Positions 1-10,455 of a stretch of 64,000 bases of DNA are shown piece by piece. Both the position numbers and the translations under genes were made by a program. The stretch lies in NCBI RefSeq assembly GCF_947487305.1, contig NZ_CANKWH010000002.1:62001-126000 (forward strand). The letters are read 5' to 3'. Numbering within the stretch: the first letter of the stretch is position 1; the number at the start of each line of letters is the position of its first letter. Under the pieces are notes generated by a model. The model worked only from the letters and a program-made list of their open reading frames with translations. It was not told the origin of the DNA and did not search any database. The DNA is from an uncultured Paracoccus sp. (GTDB taxonomy: Bacteria > Pseudomonadota > Alphaproteobacteria > Rhodobacterales > Rhodobacteraceae).

Positions 1-4
1 GCAT
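1..4 (-). CDS. possible start codon of a gene leaving the left edge
   Basis: The complement of positions 2-4 is ATG, and five bases before it on the minus strand lies AGGGAGA, a good ribosome binding site. This looks like the first codon of a leftward gene whose body lies outside the window. Nothing can be said about its product. The gene would run in the same direction as the cytochrome gene but be separated from it by about 400 bases containing a terminator and a repeat. Confidence 0.35.
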
Positions 5-78
5 GGGTCTCTCCCTGTCGTGGTGGACCGCAGGCTAGGGCAGCGCCGGGCCGGGGATCAAGCCGCGTTTTCGTGAAC

Positions 79-89
79 GGGGGGGGGGG
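79..89. repeat. 11-base poly-G tract
   Basis: An uninterrupted run of eleven G, followed by T and three more G. It lies in non-coding DNA about 75 bases before the putative start codon at the left edge. Tracts of this length can slip during replication. It may also be a sequencing length error. Confidence 0.8.
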
Positions 90-118
90 TGGGCGAGAAC
101 AAGGCCTCGGGCAGCGAC

Positions 119-240
119 CCGGCCCGGGAACCAGGGCGAAGCCCGCCCGGGCCAGCGGACGACCGCCCCCTCGGGCGGCCGCTCTGGTGCGGTTCAGCGC
201 CGAACAGCTGTTCGATGTGCTTGCGCCATAAAGGTGATCT
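119..240 (+). repeat. intergenic double-hairpin repeat, diverged copy
   Basis: The first 40 bases (around CCGGGAACCAGGGCGAAGCC and CGCCCGGGCCAGCG) match the repeat at 27531-27695 almost base for base. After that only landmarks are shared: a GC-rich hairpin, CTCTGGTGCGG and, near 230, GCCATAAA. It lies downstream of the terminator of the cytochrome gene. It is less similar than the copies at 9041-9211 and 27531-27695 are to each other. Confidence 0.5.
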
Positions 241-344
241 GCCCGACCGCTGCAGCGGCCCCCCGGCGGTCGACCACTGGCCCTATGCCCTGCGCGCGAT
301 AATCGTCGCCCAAGGCAAGCGGCCCCACATTTCTGCCTCCCCCC

Positions 345-377
345 AAAAGCAAAAGGGCGCAGCCACCGGCCACGCCC
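345..377 (-). terminator. rho-independent terminator of the cytochrome gene
   Basis: On the minus strand a 10-bp GC-rich stem (355-364 with 368-377, two wobble pairs, three-base loop) is followed by TTTTGCTTTT. It begins about 25 bases after the stop codon of the cytochrome gene. Confidence 0.7.
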
Positions 378-402
378 CTCATTCTCACCCGAAGAGACAG
401 TC

Positions 403-945
403 TTACGGCTGCGACGCCAGATAGGCGATCAGGTCGGCGCGGTCCTGCGGGTCCTTCAGGCCGGCGAAGGACATCTTGGTGCCCTTCACGACGCCCTTCG
501 GGTTGGCCAGGAATTCCTGCAGCGCCTCGGGGGTCCAGTTCGGCGCTTCGCCGGCATGGGCGACCATCGCATCGGAATAGCCGAAGCCACCGACCGAGGC
601 CACGGCACGGTCGACGACGCCGTTCAGGTGCGGGCCGGTGCCGTCGCTGCCGTCCAGCTTGTGGCAGGCCTTGCACTTGCCGAAATCCTTCTCGCCCGCA
701 GCGACATCGGCCTGGGCCATCAGCGCGGCGAAATCGATCTGCTCTTCCTCGGCGCCGGCATCGCCGCCGGCAGCCTCTTCCACCGGAATCGTATAGGCCT
801 GTGCGGCGGCCTCGCCGTCGTGAGACCCTTCACCACTGGCACCGACGTGATAGATGCCGCTGGCAGCCCAGCCAGCGAGCAGCAGGAACAGAAGCGCGCC
901 GATCAGCGCGCCAGCCGCCTTGGTGATGGTCATGGTATCGAACAT
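403..945 (-). CDS. cycM: membrane-anchored cytochrome c552 (CycM type)
   Basis: The gene encodes a 180-residue c-type cytochrome that carries electrons on the periplasmic face of the inner membrane, in Paracoccus between the bc1 complex and the aa3 oxidase. Residues about 8-30 form one uncleaved transmembrane anchor. An acidic Ala/Glu-rich linker (about 38-72) follows, then a class I cytochrome domain with heme motif CKACH at 91-95 and the likely axial Met at 158 (KGTKMSF). Length and layout match the known Paracoccus c552. It is divergent from pheA and appears to be a single-gene unit with its own terminator. An alternative start at Met5 cannot be excluded. Confidence 0.92.
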   Translation of the reverse strand: MFDTMTITKAAGALIGALLFLLLAGWAASGIYHVGASGEGSHDGEAAAQAYTIPVEEAAGGDAGAEEEQIDFAALMAQADVAAGEKDFGKCKACHKLDGSDGTGPHLNGVVDRAVASVGGFGYSDAMVAHAGEAPNWTPEALQEFLANPKGVVKGTKMSFAGLKDPQDRADLIAYLASQP

Positions 946-1123
946 TGCCTGCCGTCCCCGGTTTGGTAAGCCTTAAATTTGGCCCGTATCTATCCGCTTT
1001 CTCTTTGCGGGATCAAGGTATAGTTAGCCCGAACATGGCAGAAACCGGGTGATAAGTCACAGCCCCTGCCACCGCTCCCCTGCCCTGACCGGCCCGGTGC
1101 CGGACCAGCCTATGGATTGTACC

Positions 1124-1999
1124 ATGACCCAGTTCGCCCCGACAAACCGCATCGCCTTCCAGGGCGAACTTGGCGCCTATAGCCACGAGGCCTGCCGCAA
1201 TGCCCGCCCGGGCATGGAGCCGCTGCCCTGTCGTGCCTTCGAGGACGTGATCGAGGCGGTGCGCAGCGGTCAGGCCGATCTGGCCATGCTGCCGGTCGAG
1301 AATTCGACCTATGGCAGGGTGGCGGACATCCACCGCCTCTTGCCGGAATCGGGGCTCCATATCGTCGACGAGGCCTTTGTCCGCGTCCATATCAGCCTGA
1401 TGGCGATGCCCGGCGTCGCCATCGAGGATATCCGTAAGGTCCGCGCCCATCTGGTGCTGCTGCCGCAATCGGCCTCCTACCTCGCGCGCTACGGCATCCG
1501 TGGCGAATCCGCCGCCGACAGCGCCGGGGCCGCTGCCGAACTGGCGGTCAGCGGCAAGCGCGACGAGGGCGTGCTGGCCTCGGACCTGGCCGCCGAGATC
1601 CACGGCCTGACCATCCTCGCCCGCCATATCGAGGATCACGCCCATAACACCACGCGCTTCCTGATCATGTCGCGGGTGGACGACCATGCCCGCCGCGCCG
1701 AGAAGATGATGACCACCTTCGTCTTCCGCGTGCGCAACATCCCGGCGGCGCTCTACAAGGCGATGGGCGGCTTTGCCACCAATGGCGTCAACATGACCAA
1801 GCTGGAAAGCTACATGGCCGACGGCGTCTTCACCGCGACGCAGTTCTATGCCGATATCGAGGGTCATCCCGAGGACCCGCATGTGCGCCGCGCGCTGGAC
1901 GAGCTGGCCTTCTTCTCCTCGAGCCTGTCGATCCTCGGCGTCTATCCCGCCGATCCGTTGCGCGCCGAACAGGAGCAGCCGGTCGAGGGCGAGGGCTGA
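1124..1999 (+). CDS. pheA: prephenate dehydratase
   Basis: This 291-residue enzyme converts prephenate to phenylpyruvate in phenylalanine synthesis in the cytoplasm. The catalytic domain covers about residues 9-185 and holds the Thr-Arg-Phe motif (177-179, in NTTRF) that is essential in the family. A regulatory ACT domain follows at about 196-275, with LESYM (227-231) at the place of the ESRP phenylalanine-binding motif. There is no fused chorismate mutase, so this is the monofunctional form. In-frame ATGs lie at 1049 and 1112, but the protein family begins near 1124. Prephenate dehydrogenase is encoded separately at 11.5 kb. Confidence 0.93.
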   Translation: MTQFAPTNRIAFQGELGAYSHEACRNARPGMEPLPCRAFEDVIEAVRSGQADLAMLPVENSTYGRVADIHRLLPESGLHIVDEAFVRVHISLMAMPGVAIEDIRKVRAHLVLLPQSASYLARYGIRGESAADSAGAAAELAVSGKRDEGVLASDLAAEIHGLTILARHIEDHAHNTTRFLIMSRVDDHARRAEKMMTTFVFRVRNIPAALYKAMGGFATNGVNMTKLESYMADGVFTATQFYADIEGHPEDPHVRRALDELAFFSSSLSILGVYPADPLRAEQEQPVEGEG

Positions 2000-2025
2000 C
2001 CGGCCCGCGCCTCAGGCGCGGCCGG
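2000..2025. terminator. GC-rich hairpin between two convergent genes
   Basis: An 11-bp stem with one bulged C and loop TCA directly follows the pheA stop. The stop codon of the opposite gene (2012-2014) lies in the loop. There is no T tract, so it may act as a bidirectional attenuator or mRNA end protector rather than a classical terminator. Confidence 0.5.
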
Positions 2026-2470
2026 CTGTCAACTCGTTCACCAGCCGCGCGACGCCGGTGTCGAATTTCCGGTCAAGCTGCGACTTGCCCAGCTTCGCGG
2101 TCTGCAGCATCAGCCGGGCGCGCATGTTGCGCGGCAGGGCCTCGGCCTCGAAGATCACCCGCGACCGCTGCTTGCTCAGCGCCATCACGGTCAGGTCGAT
2201 GATCAGGTCGAAGGCCTCGGAGAGCCCGCTGATCACCATGCGCCCGGGCGCCTCGAGTTGCATGACCTCAAGCCGCAGCTCGCGCCGCCGTCCGCGCCAG
2301 TCGAATCCGACCTGCCAACCCGCCCCCGCCGCCGGCTGCTGCGCCGGGTGCAGCCGGGTCACTGCCGCGCCGCGACGTGCCAGGATGCGCTCGAGCCGAT
2401 CGAAATCGACGAGGGATTGAAACAGCTGATCCGCAGTCAGCTCGGTATCCTTGCGGGTCGAGAATTTCAT
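2012..2470 (-). CDS. SRPBCC-fold (START-like) protein
   Basis: A 152-residue cytoplasmic protein with no signal peptide or membrane segment. The pattern of alternating beta strands ending in a long C-terminal helix, together with the N-terminal KFSTRKDTELTADQLFQSL, fits the polyketide-cyclase/SRPBCC superfamily common in Rhodobacteraceae. Members bind hydrophobic ligands, and the ligand here is unknown. The gene is convergent with pheA and stands alone. The family assignment rests on overall pattern, not on a catalytic motif. Confidence 0.7.
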   Translation of the reverse strand: MKFSTRKDTELTADQLFQSLVDFDRLERILARRGAAVTRLHPAQQPAAGAGWQVGFDWRGRRRELRLEVMQLEAPGRMVISGLSEAFDLIIDLTVMALSKQRSRVIFEAEALPRNMRARLMLQTAKLGKSQLDRKFDTGVARLVNELTAGRA

Positions 2471-2765
2471 GAACGACCAATCTGATTGACGATGGAATGC
2501 AACGGAACCGGTTACGAAAGCGTTGTGCAGTTAGAAGGAAGTCGTGAGGTTTTCAAGTCAGCCCGGTGATCCGCTGACAGGGGGCCCGCAACGAAATTGT
2601 TGACGCGCGCCGTTCGACGGGCGATTGACTCAATCGTCAGTTGAGAGCAGCGCGAGTCGGAACGACATCGCCTCCCCCGGCGATCATCGGACATGCGCGG
2701 CACGCCTTGGGCGACGCCGCCGAAAACGCGAAAACCGTGGGGGATGTAGGAGCGAGGAGCCAGCA

Positions 2766-4673
2766 GTGGCTGACGGCAACGGAGGCATCAAGTCCGCGGC
2801 AGGCCGGAACGGCTGGACGGCCGATACGGCCACGCTTGCGCTGCGGATCATGGCGACCACCGACATGCACATGCATGTGCTGCCCTACAACTACCTTGCC
2901 GACAAACCCTCGACCCGCTTGGGACTGGCGCGCACCGCCTCGCTGATCGAGGCGCGGCGGTCCGAGGTGGCGAACTCGCTGCTGCTGGACAATGGCGATT
3001 TCCTGCAGGGAAATCCGCTGGGTGACTATATCGCCGAGGTGCGCGGGGTCAGCTCGCGCAGCCCGCATCCGGCGATCGCGGCAATGAACGCCATGGGTTA
3101 TGACGCGGGCACGCTTGGCAATCACGATTTCACCTTCGGCACCGGCTTCCTGCGCCGGGTGCTGAACGGCGCGGCCTTTCCCGTGACCGTCGCCAACCTG
3201 ATGCCCCGCTCGGGCCCGGGTTTCTCGCCCTGGCTGATGCTCGAGCGCAAGCTGGTCGATGGCTATGGCACTGCCTATCCGATCCGCATCGGGGTGATCG
3301 GTTTCGCGCCGCCGCAGACCGTCGATTGGGACCGCAACCTCGGCAATGAACTGGCCAGCGAGGACATCCTCGACAGCGCCCGCCGCCTCTTGCCGCGGCT
3401 AAGAGCCGCAGGCGCCGACCTGATCATCGCGCTGGCCCATAGCGGCATCGGCCCGATCGAGCCGACGCCGCGAATCGAGAATGCCGCCACCGCGCTGGCC
3501 GCCCTGCCCGAGATCGATGTGATCATCGCGGGCCATACCCACCAGGTCTTTCCCGATCCGCAATTCCCGCCCCAGCCCGGTGCCGATCCGCTGCGCGGCA
3601 CGCTGATGGGCAAGCCGGCGGTGATGGCGGGTTTCGGCGGCTCGCATCTGGGGGTGATCGACCTGCAGCTTGCCCGCAGCGACGAGGGCAGCTGGCGCGT
3701 CGCCGACTTCACCGTCGCGGCCGAAGCGGTCGAGAGCAAGCACCTTCCGCTGCGCCGGATCTACTCCACCACCATCGGGGCCCATCGCGAGACGCTGCGC
3801 CATATCCGCCGCCGCGTCGGACGGACCGAGGCGCCGCTGAACAGCTATTTCGCGCTGATCGGGCAGGATCCCGGCCTCAGGCTGGTGGCGATGGCGCAGC
3901 GCTGGCATGTCCGCCGGATGCTGCGCGATACCGAATGGGCGAACCTGCCGATCCTCTCGGCGGTCGCCCCCTTCCGCGCCGGCGGGCGGGGCGGGCCCGA
4001 GTACTATACCGATGTCCCGATCGGTGCGCTGACCCTGCGCAACCTGGCCGATCTCTATTTCTACCCCAACCGAATCTGCGCCATCGAAGTGACCGGCGCG
4101 CAGCTGAGCGGCTGGCTCGAGCGTTCGGCCGGGATCTTCCAGCAGATGCAGCCCGGGCTGGCGGACCAGCCGCTGATCGATCCGGACTTCCCCAGCTACA
4201 ATTTCGACGTGATCGACGGCCTCGGCTGGAAGGTCGATCTGACACGCCCCCGGCGCTTCCACCCCAATGGCCAGCTTCTGGACCCCGAGACCTCGCGCAT
4301 CCGCAACCTGACCCATCATGGCCGTCCGGTCGCCGACGAGGACCGTTTCCTCTTGGCGACGAATTCCTATCGGCTGGCCACCTGCGGGTTGTTCGGGCCG
4401 CTGGTCGGCAAGAATCGCGTGGTGCTGGACGACGAGGCGATGACACGCGATGTGCTGCGCCGCTATGTCCGTCGCCGCCGTCGCGTCCTGCCTCTGGACA
4501 GCCAGCATTGGGAATTTCTGCCGGTTGACGGGGCATCGGCCATCTTCGAAACCGGCCCATTGGCGGTCAAGCACCTGGCACGGCTGGAAAACACCAGCGA
4601 CTACAAGGCCGAATGCGCCGGCGAGACGGAAGATGGCTTCATCCGCATCCGCCTGAATCTTTCCCGGGCTTGA
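2766..4673 (+). CDS. cpdB: 2',3'-cyclic-nucleotide 2'-phosphodiesterase/3'-nucleotidase family protein
   Basis: The protein has 635 residues. An N-terminal calcineurin-like metallophosphoesterase domain shows the metal motifs DMHMH (33-37), NGD (76-78), GNHD (118-121), AHSG and GHTH, followed by a 5'-nucleotidase C-terminal substrate domain. Enzymes of this family hydrolyse 2',3'-cyclic nucleotides and 3'-nucleotides from RNA breakdown. I chose the GTG at 2766 because AGGAGCGAGGAG precedes it. The frame is open from TTG 2625, but that part is Arg-rich and unlike the family. No export signal is visible from the GTG start, although classical CpdB is periplasmic. Either this is a cytoplasmic variant or the start is wrong. 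Confidence 0.82.
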   Translation: MADGNGGIKSAAGRNGWTADTATLALRIMATTDMHMHVLPYNYLADKPSTRLGLARTASLIEARRSEVANSLLLDNGDFLQGNPLGDYIAEVRGVSSRSPHPAIAAMNAMGYDAGTLGNHDFTFGTGFLRRVLNGAAFPVTVANLMPRSGPGFSPWLMLERKLVDGYGTAYPIRIGVIGFAPPQTVDWDRNLGNELASEDILDSARRLLPRLRAAGADLIIALAHSGIGPIEPTPRIENAATALAALPEIDVIIAGHTHQVFPDPQFPPQPGADPLRGTLMGKPAVMAGFGGSHLGVIDLQLARSDEGSWRVADFTVAAEAVESKHLPLRRIYSTTIGAHRETLRHIRRRVGRTEAPLNSYFALIGQDPGLRLVAMAQRWHVRRMLRDTEWANLPILSAVAPFRAGGRGGPEYYTDVPIGALTLRNLADLYFYPNRICAIEVTGAQLSGWLERSAGIFQQMQPGLADQPLIDPDFPSYNFDVIDGLGWKVDLTRPRRFHPNGQLLDPETSRIRNLTHHGRPVADEDRFLLATNSYRLATCGLFGPLVGKNRVVLDDEAMTRDVLRRYVRRRRRVLPLDSQHWEFLPVDGASAIFETGPLAVKHLARLENTSDYKAECAGETEDGFIRIRLNLSRA

Positions 4674-4702
4674 TCCCGCCCGCGCCCTGCCCTATCTAGC
4701 CC

Positions 4703-4801
4703 CTCGAGAGGTTGGCGCGGGCGAGCGTTTCGCCAACCCGGTCAGGTCCGGAAGGAAGCAGCCGCAACGAATCCCGCTTGGGTCGCTGTCCAGCCTCTCA
4801 C
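4703..4801 (+). ncRNA. ffs: signal recognition particle RNA (4.5S, small bacterial type)
   Basis: The sequence contains the universal SRP core GGTCAGGTCCGGAAGGAAGC at 4740-4759 and the matching strand GGGTCGCTGTCCAG. The closing stem pairs GAGAGGTTGG (4706-4715) with CCAGCCTCTC (4790-4799). This is the roughly 100-nt hairpin RNA that binds Ffh and targets membrane proteins to the translocon. It follows the cpdB stop by about 30 bases. The ends are placed by structure and may be off by several bases. Confidence 0.95.
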
Positions 4802-4829
4802 CTTTCCCCGAAGTTTCGGCCTTTGTCGC

Positions 4830-5618
4830 TCAGTCGTGCTTGCCGCCCGGCTGATGCCGCGCCACTTCCTGCCGCCCGGGCCGCGGCCGGGCGATGCCGC
4901 CCAGCACCTCGATCGGGCTTGGCACATGCACGCCGACCCCGGTGCCCACCGGCCCCAGCACCTGCTTCGACAGTTCCGCCAGCACCACACCCGCGATCAG
5001 CACCCGGCTGATCCGCGTACCCGTGCGTTCCCAGAACTGCGCGCTGCGCAGCCAGAAACGCCGGTCCGAGGGCGGGATATAGAGGGCCGCGCCATGCCAG
5101 TCGCTGACGAAGCCCGCGCGCCGCGCCTGCTGGTCCAGCTGCCCGGCGGTATAGCTGCGCCCCAACCCGAACGGCGTGCGGTCCGAGGCCGCCCAGAGCC
5201 CCGCCCGGTTCGGCACCATGACGAGCATCCGCCCCCCCGGCCCCAGCACCCGCCAGGCCTCGGCCAGAAGCGCGTCGGGGTGGTCGCTGGTCTCGAGCCC
5301 GTGCAGCATCACCAGCCGGTCGAGGCTGCCGGTATCGATGGGCCAGGCCGTCTCGTCGCACAGAACGCTGTGATTGGCCGCCCCGGCGGGCCAGCCCATC
5401 ACCCCCTGCGGACCCGGCATCAGCGCCGTCACCCGCCGCGCCGTTGCCAGATAGGGACGCAGCATCGGCGCGGCGAAACCGAAGCCCGCCACGCTCATCC
5501 CCTGCGCCTGCTGGGGTTGCCAGCGCTGCACCAGCCGGTCGCGCAGCACCCGCTGGACCACCCGGCCGATGGACCGCTGGTAATAGAAGCGTTGCAGATC
5601 GGCGATGTCGTGATGCAT
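4830..5618 (-). CDS. SAM-dependent methyltransferase
   Basis: A 262-residue cytoplasmic protein. The middle carries the class I methyltransferase signature: a residue cluster around DRLVMLHGLE and, further on, AWRVLGPGGRMLVMVPNRAGLW, typical of Methyltransf_11 members. The N-terminal motif I glycine-rich loop is poorly conserved (SVAGFGFA), so cofactor binding may be atypical. The substrate is unknown. The start is the ATG at 5618 (MHHDIADLQRFYY). The gene is divergent from gloB with 57 bases between the two starts, an arrangement seen in related Rhodobacteraceae, and lies convergent to the SRP RNA gene. Confidence 0.8.
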   Translation of the reverse strand: MHHDIADLQRFYYQRSIGRVVQRVLRDRLVQRWQPQQAQGMSVAGFGFAAPMLRPYLATARRVTALMPGPQGVMGWPAGAANHSVLCDETAWPIDTGSLDRLVMLHGLETSDHPDALLAEAWRVLGPGGRMLVMVPNRAGLWAASDRTPFGLGRSYTAGQLDQQARRAGFVSDWHGAALYIPPSDRRFWLRSAQFWERTGTRISRVLIAGVVLAELSKQVLGPVGTGVGVHVPSPIEVLGGIARPRPGRQEVARHQPGGKHD

Positions 5619-5675
5619 TGCACCCGGTCCGTGGTTTTGCCACCCTGATCCCATCACAGGGAAAGGACTTTGCCA

Positions 5676-6422
5676 ATGCCGGTCGAACTCGTCACCATCC
5701 GCTGCCTGCAGGACAACTATGCCTACCTGATCCATGGCGCGGGCGAGACGGTGCTGATCGACGCCCCCGAGGCCGCGCCGATCCTTGCGGCCCTGGCCGA
5801 GCGGGGCTGGTCGCTGGACCGGATCCTGCTGACCCATCACCACGCCGATCATGTGCAGGCCGTGGCCGAGATCGTCGCCGCCACCGGGGCGAAGGTGACG
5901 GGTGCCGCCGCCGATGCCCACCGCCTGCCAGCGCTCAATCAGGCCGTCGCGCCGGGCGACAGTTTCACGGTCTGCGGCGAAGAGGCGCAGGTGATCGACG
6001 TCTCGGGCCATACGGTCGGGCACGTGGCCTTCCACCTGCCCGGTTCGGCGCTGGCCTTCACCGCCGACAGCCTGATGGCCATCGGCTGCGGCCGGCTGTT
6101 CGAGGGCAGCGCCCCGATGATGTGGGACAGCCTCGTGCGGCTGAACGCCCTCCCCGGCGAAACGCTGATCTGCTCGGGCCATGACTATTGCGCCGGCAAT
6201 GGCGCCTTCGCGCTCTCGGTCGATCCCGAGAATGCCGCGCTGAAGGAACGGCTGTCGGGGGTCAGCAGTGGCGCCCTGCCCTGCGCACCGGCGACGCTGG
6301 CGGTGGAGCGGGCAACCAATCCCTTCCTGCGTGTGGCCGAGTTGCGGGGATCGCTTGGGCTTGCAGGCGCATCCGATGCAGAAGTCTTCGCCCGGCTGCG
6401 TTCGATGAAGGACTCGTTCTGA
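5676..6422 (+). CDS. gloB: hydroxyacylglutathione hydrolase (glyoxalase II)
   Basis: A 248-residue metallo-beta-lactamase-fold enzyme that hydrolyses S-lactoylglutathione to lactate and glutathione in methylglyoxal detoxification. The dinuclear metal motif THHHADH is at 53-59. Further metal ligands are in the SGHT and SGHDYC segments, and the C-terminal glutathione-binding helical part is present (about 165-248). The start is the ATG at 5676 behind AGGGAAAGGA. A TTG two codons earlier is less likely. Length is normal for the family. Confidence 0.92.
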   Translation: MPVELVTIRCLQDNYAYLIHGAGETVLIDAPEAAPILAALAERGWSLDRILLTHHHADHVQAVAEIVAATGAKVTGAAADAHRLPALNQAVAPGDSFTVCGEEAQVIDVSGHTVGHVAFHLPGSALAFTADSLMAIGCGRLFEGSAPMMWDSLVRLNALPGETLICSGHDYCAGNGAFALSVDPENAALKERLSGVSSGALPCAPATLAVERATNPFLRVAELRGSLGLAGASDAEVFARLRSMKDSF

Positions 6423-6496
6423 ACCTTGAAATCTGTCTTTTGGGTGAACAGATTTGCCTCAATCGCGGATTTTTGCGGCCCAGCTTTAAGAATTCA

Positions 6497-6523
6497 CTTG
6501 AAGCCAGACCCATTCCACCAAAT
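6497..6523 (+). promoter_or_regulatory. candidate heat-shock (RpoH) promoter of clpA
   Basis: CTTG at 6497-6500 (extended CTTGAA), 17 bases, then CCAAAT at 6518-6523. This is close to the alphaproteobacterial RpoH pattern CTTG-N17-CCATnT. It would give a leader of about 75 bases. The rest of 6423-6606 shows nothing else except the clpA ribosome site. Confidence 0.4.
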
Positions 6524-6606
6524 CTTAACTGTATCGTGACAGTCTGGACAGGTGGGCCGCTACATCTTGGCCCATACCGCAGGCCGACTGACAGGAGACT
6601 ACGCCC

Positions 6607-8928
<2,322 letters not shown>

Positions 8929-8949
8929 TCGCGCCGCGATAGAACGGGA

Positions 8950-8987
8950 CGCCCCTGCCAGAGAGATCTGGCGGGGGCGTTTTTGTT
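8950..8987 (+). terminator. rho-independent terminator of clpA
   Basis: A 12-bp stem (CGCCCCTGCCAG paired with CTGGCGGGGGCG), loop AGAGAT, then TTTTTGTTT. It begins 22 bases after the clpA stop codon. Confidence 0.9.
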
Positions 8988-9040
8988 TGTCGGCAGTCGC
9001 CCGCCAAGTCTACACGAACGCCACCGTTTCGCCTACAGAC

Positions 9041-9211
9041 CCGGCCCGGAATCGAGGCACGCAGTGCCGCCGGGCCAGCGCCTGCCCGTCCCCCGGGCTG
9101 GCGCTTTGGTGACGCTGGTCCCGAGTTCCGGCAAGAGAGGGCCCTGGCACCATAAACCGCGTTGGCGAGCCGTTCCGGCGCCACCCCACGGGCCGGCGCT
9201 GTCCCTCTGTT
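9041..9211 (+). repeat. intergenic double-hairpin repeat, copy 1
   Basis: About 170 bases closely match 27531-27695 over their whole length, with scattered substitutions and small indels. Landmarks are a first inverted repeat around GGCCCGG...CCGGGCC, a second hairpin AGCGCC...GGCGCT near 9080-9110, then the conserved TGGCACCATAAACC and CACCCCACGGGCCGGCGCTG. It occupies most of the 413-base gap between clpA and the next gene. No reading frame is preserved between the copies. Confidence 0.75.
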
Positions 9212-9341
9212 CGGAACGCGGGGCAAAGCACGGATTGCCATGGCGCGGCTCACCCCCATCTCCCCAATCGACAGCCCTCCCCTCTTCCGCTATCCTCAAC
9301 CTATCCGCGTCTGCCCTGACATCTTGGAAGGAATGCCAGCC

Positions 9342-10385
9342 ATGGCCCGACGCGATATCTCTTTTGCCTCCTTCAATCTCCTGAACCTGCAGCTGCCCGG
9401 ACGGCCGGTCTATACCGATGCCAATGGCTGGGATGCCGGGATCTATCAGAAGAAGATCGATTTCACCGCCACGGCGCTCGACCGGCTCGACGCAGATGTC
9501 TATGGCTGCCAGGAGCTCTGGGCGCCCGAGGCGCTGCAGCAGGCGCTGGACCAGTCGGGGCTTGCCGCCAGCCATCAGATCGTCACCCCGCCGGGCCATC
9601 CGGGCACGAGGATCACCTGCGCGGCGGTGGTGCGGCGCGAGATGCTGGTGGGCGAGGCCGAGTGGATCACCGATTTCCCGCCCGAGATGGTGCTGCGCTC
9701 GACCGGCGACGATCCGCAGCAGCCGGCGATCGCGGTCGGGCTGCGCGGCTTTTCCCGCCCCGTTCTGCACCTGCAGGTGCAGTCCGATCCCTCGACCCCG
9801 GTGATCCATGTCTTCGTCTGCCATTTCAAGTCGCGCCGCCCGGCCGAGGTCTGGCGCGAGCGCGACTGGTATGACCGCAACATCCATGCCCCCCATGCCA
9901 ATGCCATCGGCTACGCGCTCTCCACCATCCGCCGCACCGCGGAGGCGGCGGCCCTGCGCGTGCTGGCCACCCGGATCGCCAAGGGCAGCCATGTCCCGGT
10001 GGTGATGATCGGCGACATGAATGACAGCAAGGACAGCAACACGCTGAACCTCCTGACCGAGCAGCCGCGCTATCTCTCGACCCTGTCGCGGGGCGGCGGC
10101 GACAATGCCATGTACACGGCGCAGGTGCTGCAGGAATACCGCTCGGTCCGCGATGTCTATTACACCCATATCCACCAGGACATGCATGACAGCCTGGACC
10201 ACATCCTCGTCAGCGAGGAGTTCTATGACAATTCGCGCGACCGGCTGTGGCGCTTTGACGACATGCTTGTGGTGAACGACCACCTGAACTGGGACGATCA
10301 CAAGACCAGCGGCACCAATGATCACGGCCTGATCGTCGCGCGCTTCCGCTGGCAGCCGCCAACCGCCGAGATGCCCTTCGTCTAG
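9342..10385 (+). CDS. endonuclease/exonuclease/phosphatase family hydrolase
   Basis: A 347-residue protein of the Mg-dependent DNase I-like fold. Characteristic motifs appear in order: [11 protein letters not shown] near the start, GCQELW (metal-binding Glu), the [12 protein letters not shown] strand, GDMND (catalytic Asp/Asn), DSLDHIL and a terminal NDHG histidine. The family covers nucleases, phospholipid phosphatases and sphingomyelinases, so the substrate is open. No signal peptide is visible. ATG 9342 has AAGGA at the right distance. ATG 9333 is the alternative. It is followed by hisC after 70 bases in the same direction. Confidence 0.82.
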   Translation: MARRDISFASFNLLNLQLPGRPVYTDANGWDAGIYQKKIDFTATALDRLDADVYGCQELWAPEALQQALDQSGLAASHQIVTPPGHPGTRITCAAVVRREMLVGEAEWITDFPPEMVLRSTGDDPQQPAIAVGLRGFSRPVLHLQVQSDPSTPVIHVFVCHFKSRRPAEVWRERDWYDRNIHAPHANAIGYALSTIRRTAEAAALRVLATRIAKGSHVPVVMIGDMNDSKDSNTLNLLTEQPRYLSTLSRGGGDNAMYTAQVLQEYRSVRDVYYTHIHQDMHDSLDHILVSEEFYDNSRDRLWRFDDMLVVNDHLNWDDHKTSGTNDHGLIVARFRWQPPTAEMPFV

Positions 10386-10455
10386 GGTCCGCGCCACCCT
10401 TCCCTTACCCCCTCGCCCCGGCTATGACGGCTGCGCAACAAGTGGGGGCAAGGGC

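Noticed and set aside
2502..2525. GGAAC followed by CGTT near the SRPBCC and cpdB-like genes
   Set aside because: The spacer is only 12 bases, outside the 16-17 required for an EcfG promoter.
2590..2616. Minus-strand CGAAC-N18-CGTT upstream of the SRPBCC gene
   Set aside because: One mismatch in the -35 element, one base too long a spacer and about 120 bases from the start. Too weak to list as a promoter.
9010..9259. Short minus-strand frames inside the intergenic repeat that look alike in copies 1 and 2 (VYGA...SG)
   Set aside because: Similarity follows from the DNA repeat. The frame shifts by one base between the copies before the second hairpin, so a shared protein is unlikely.
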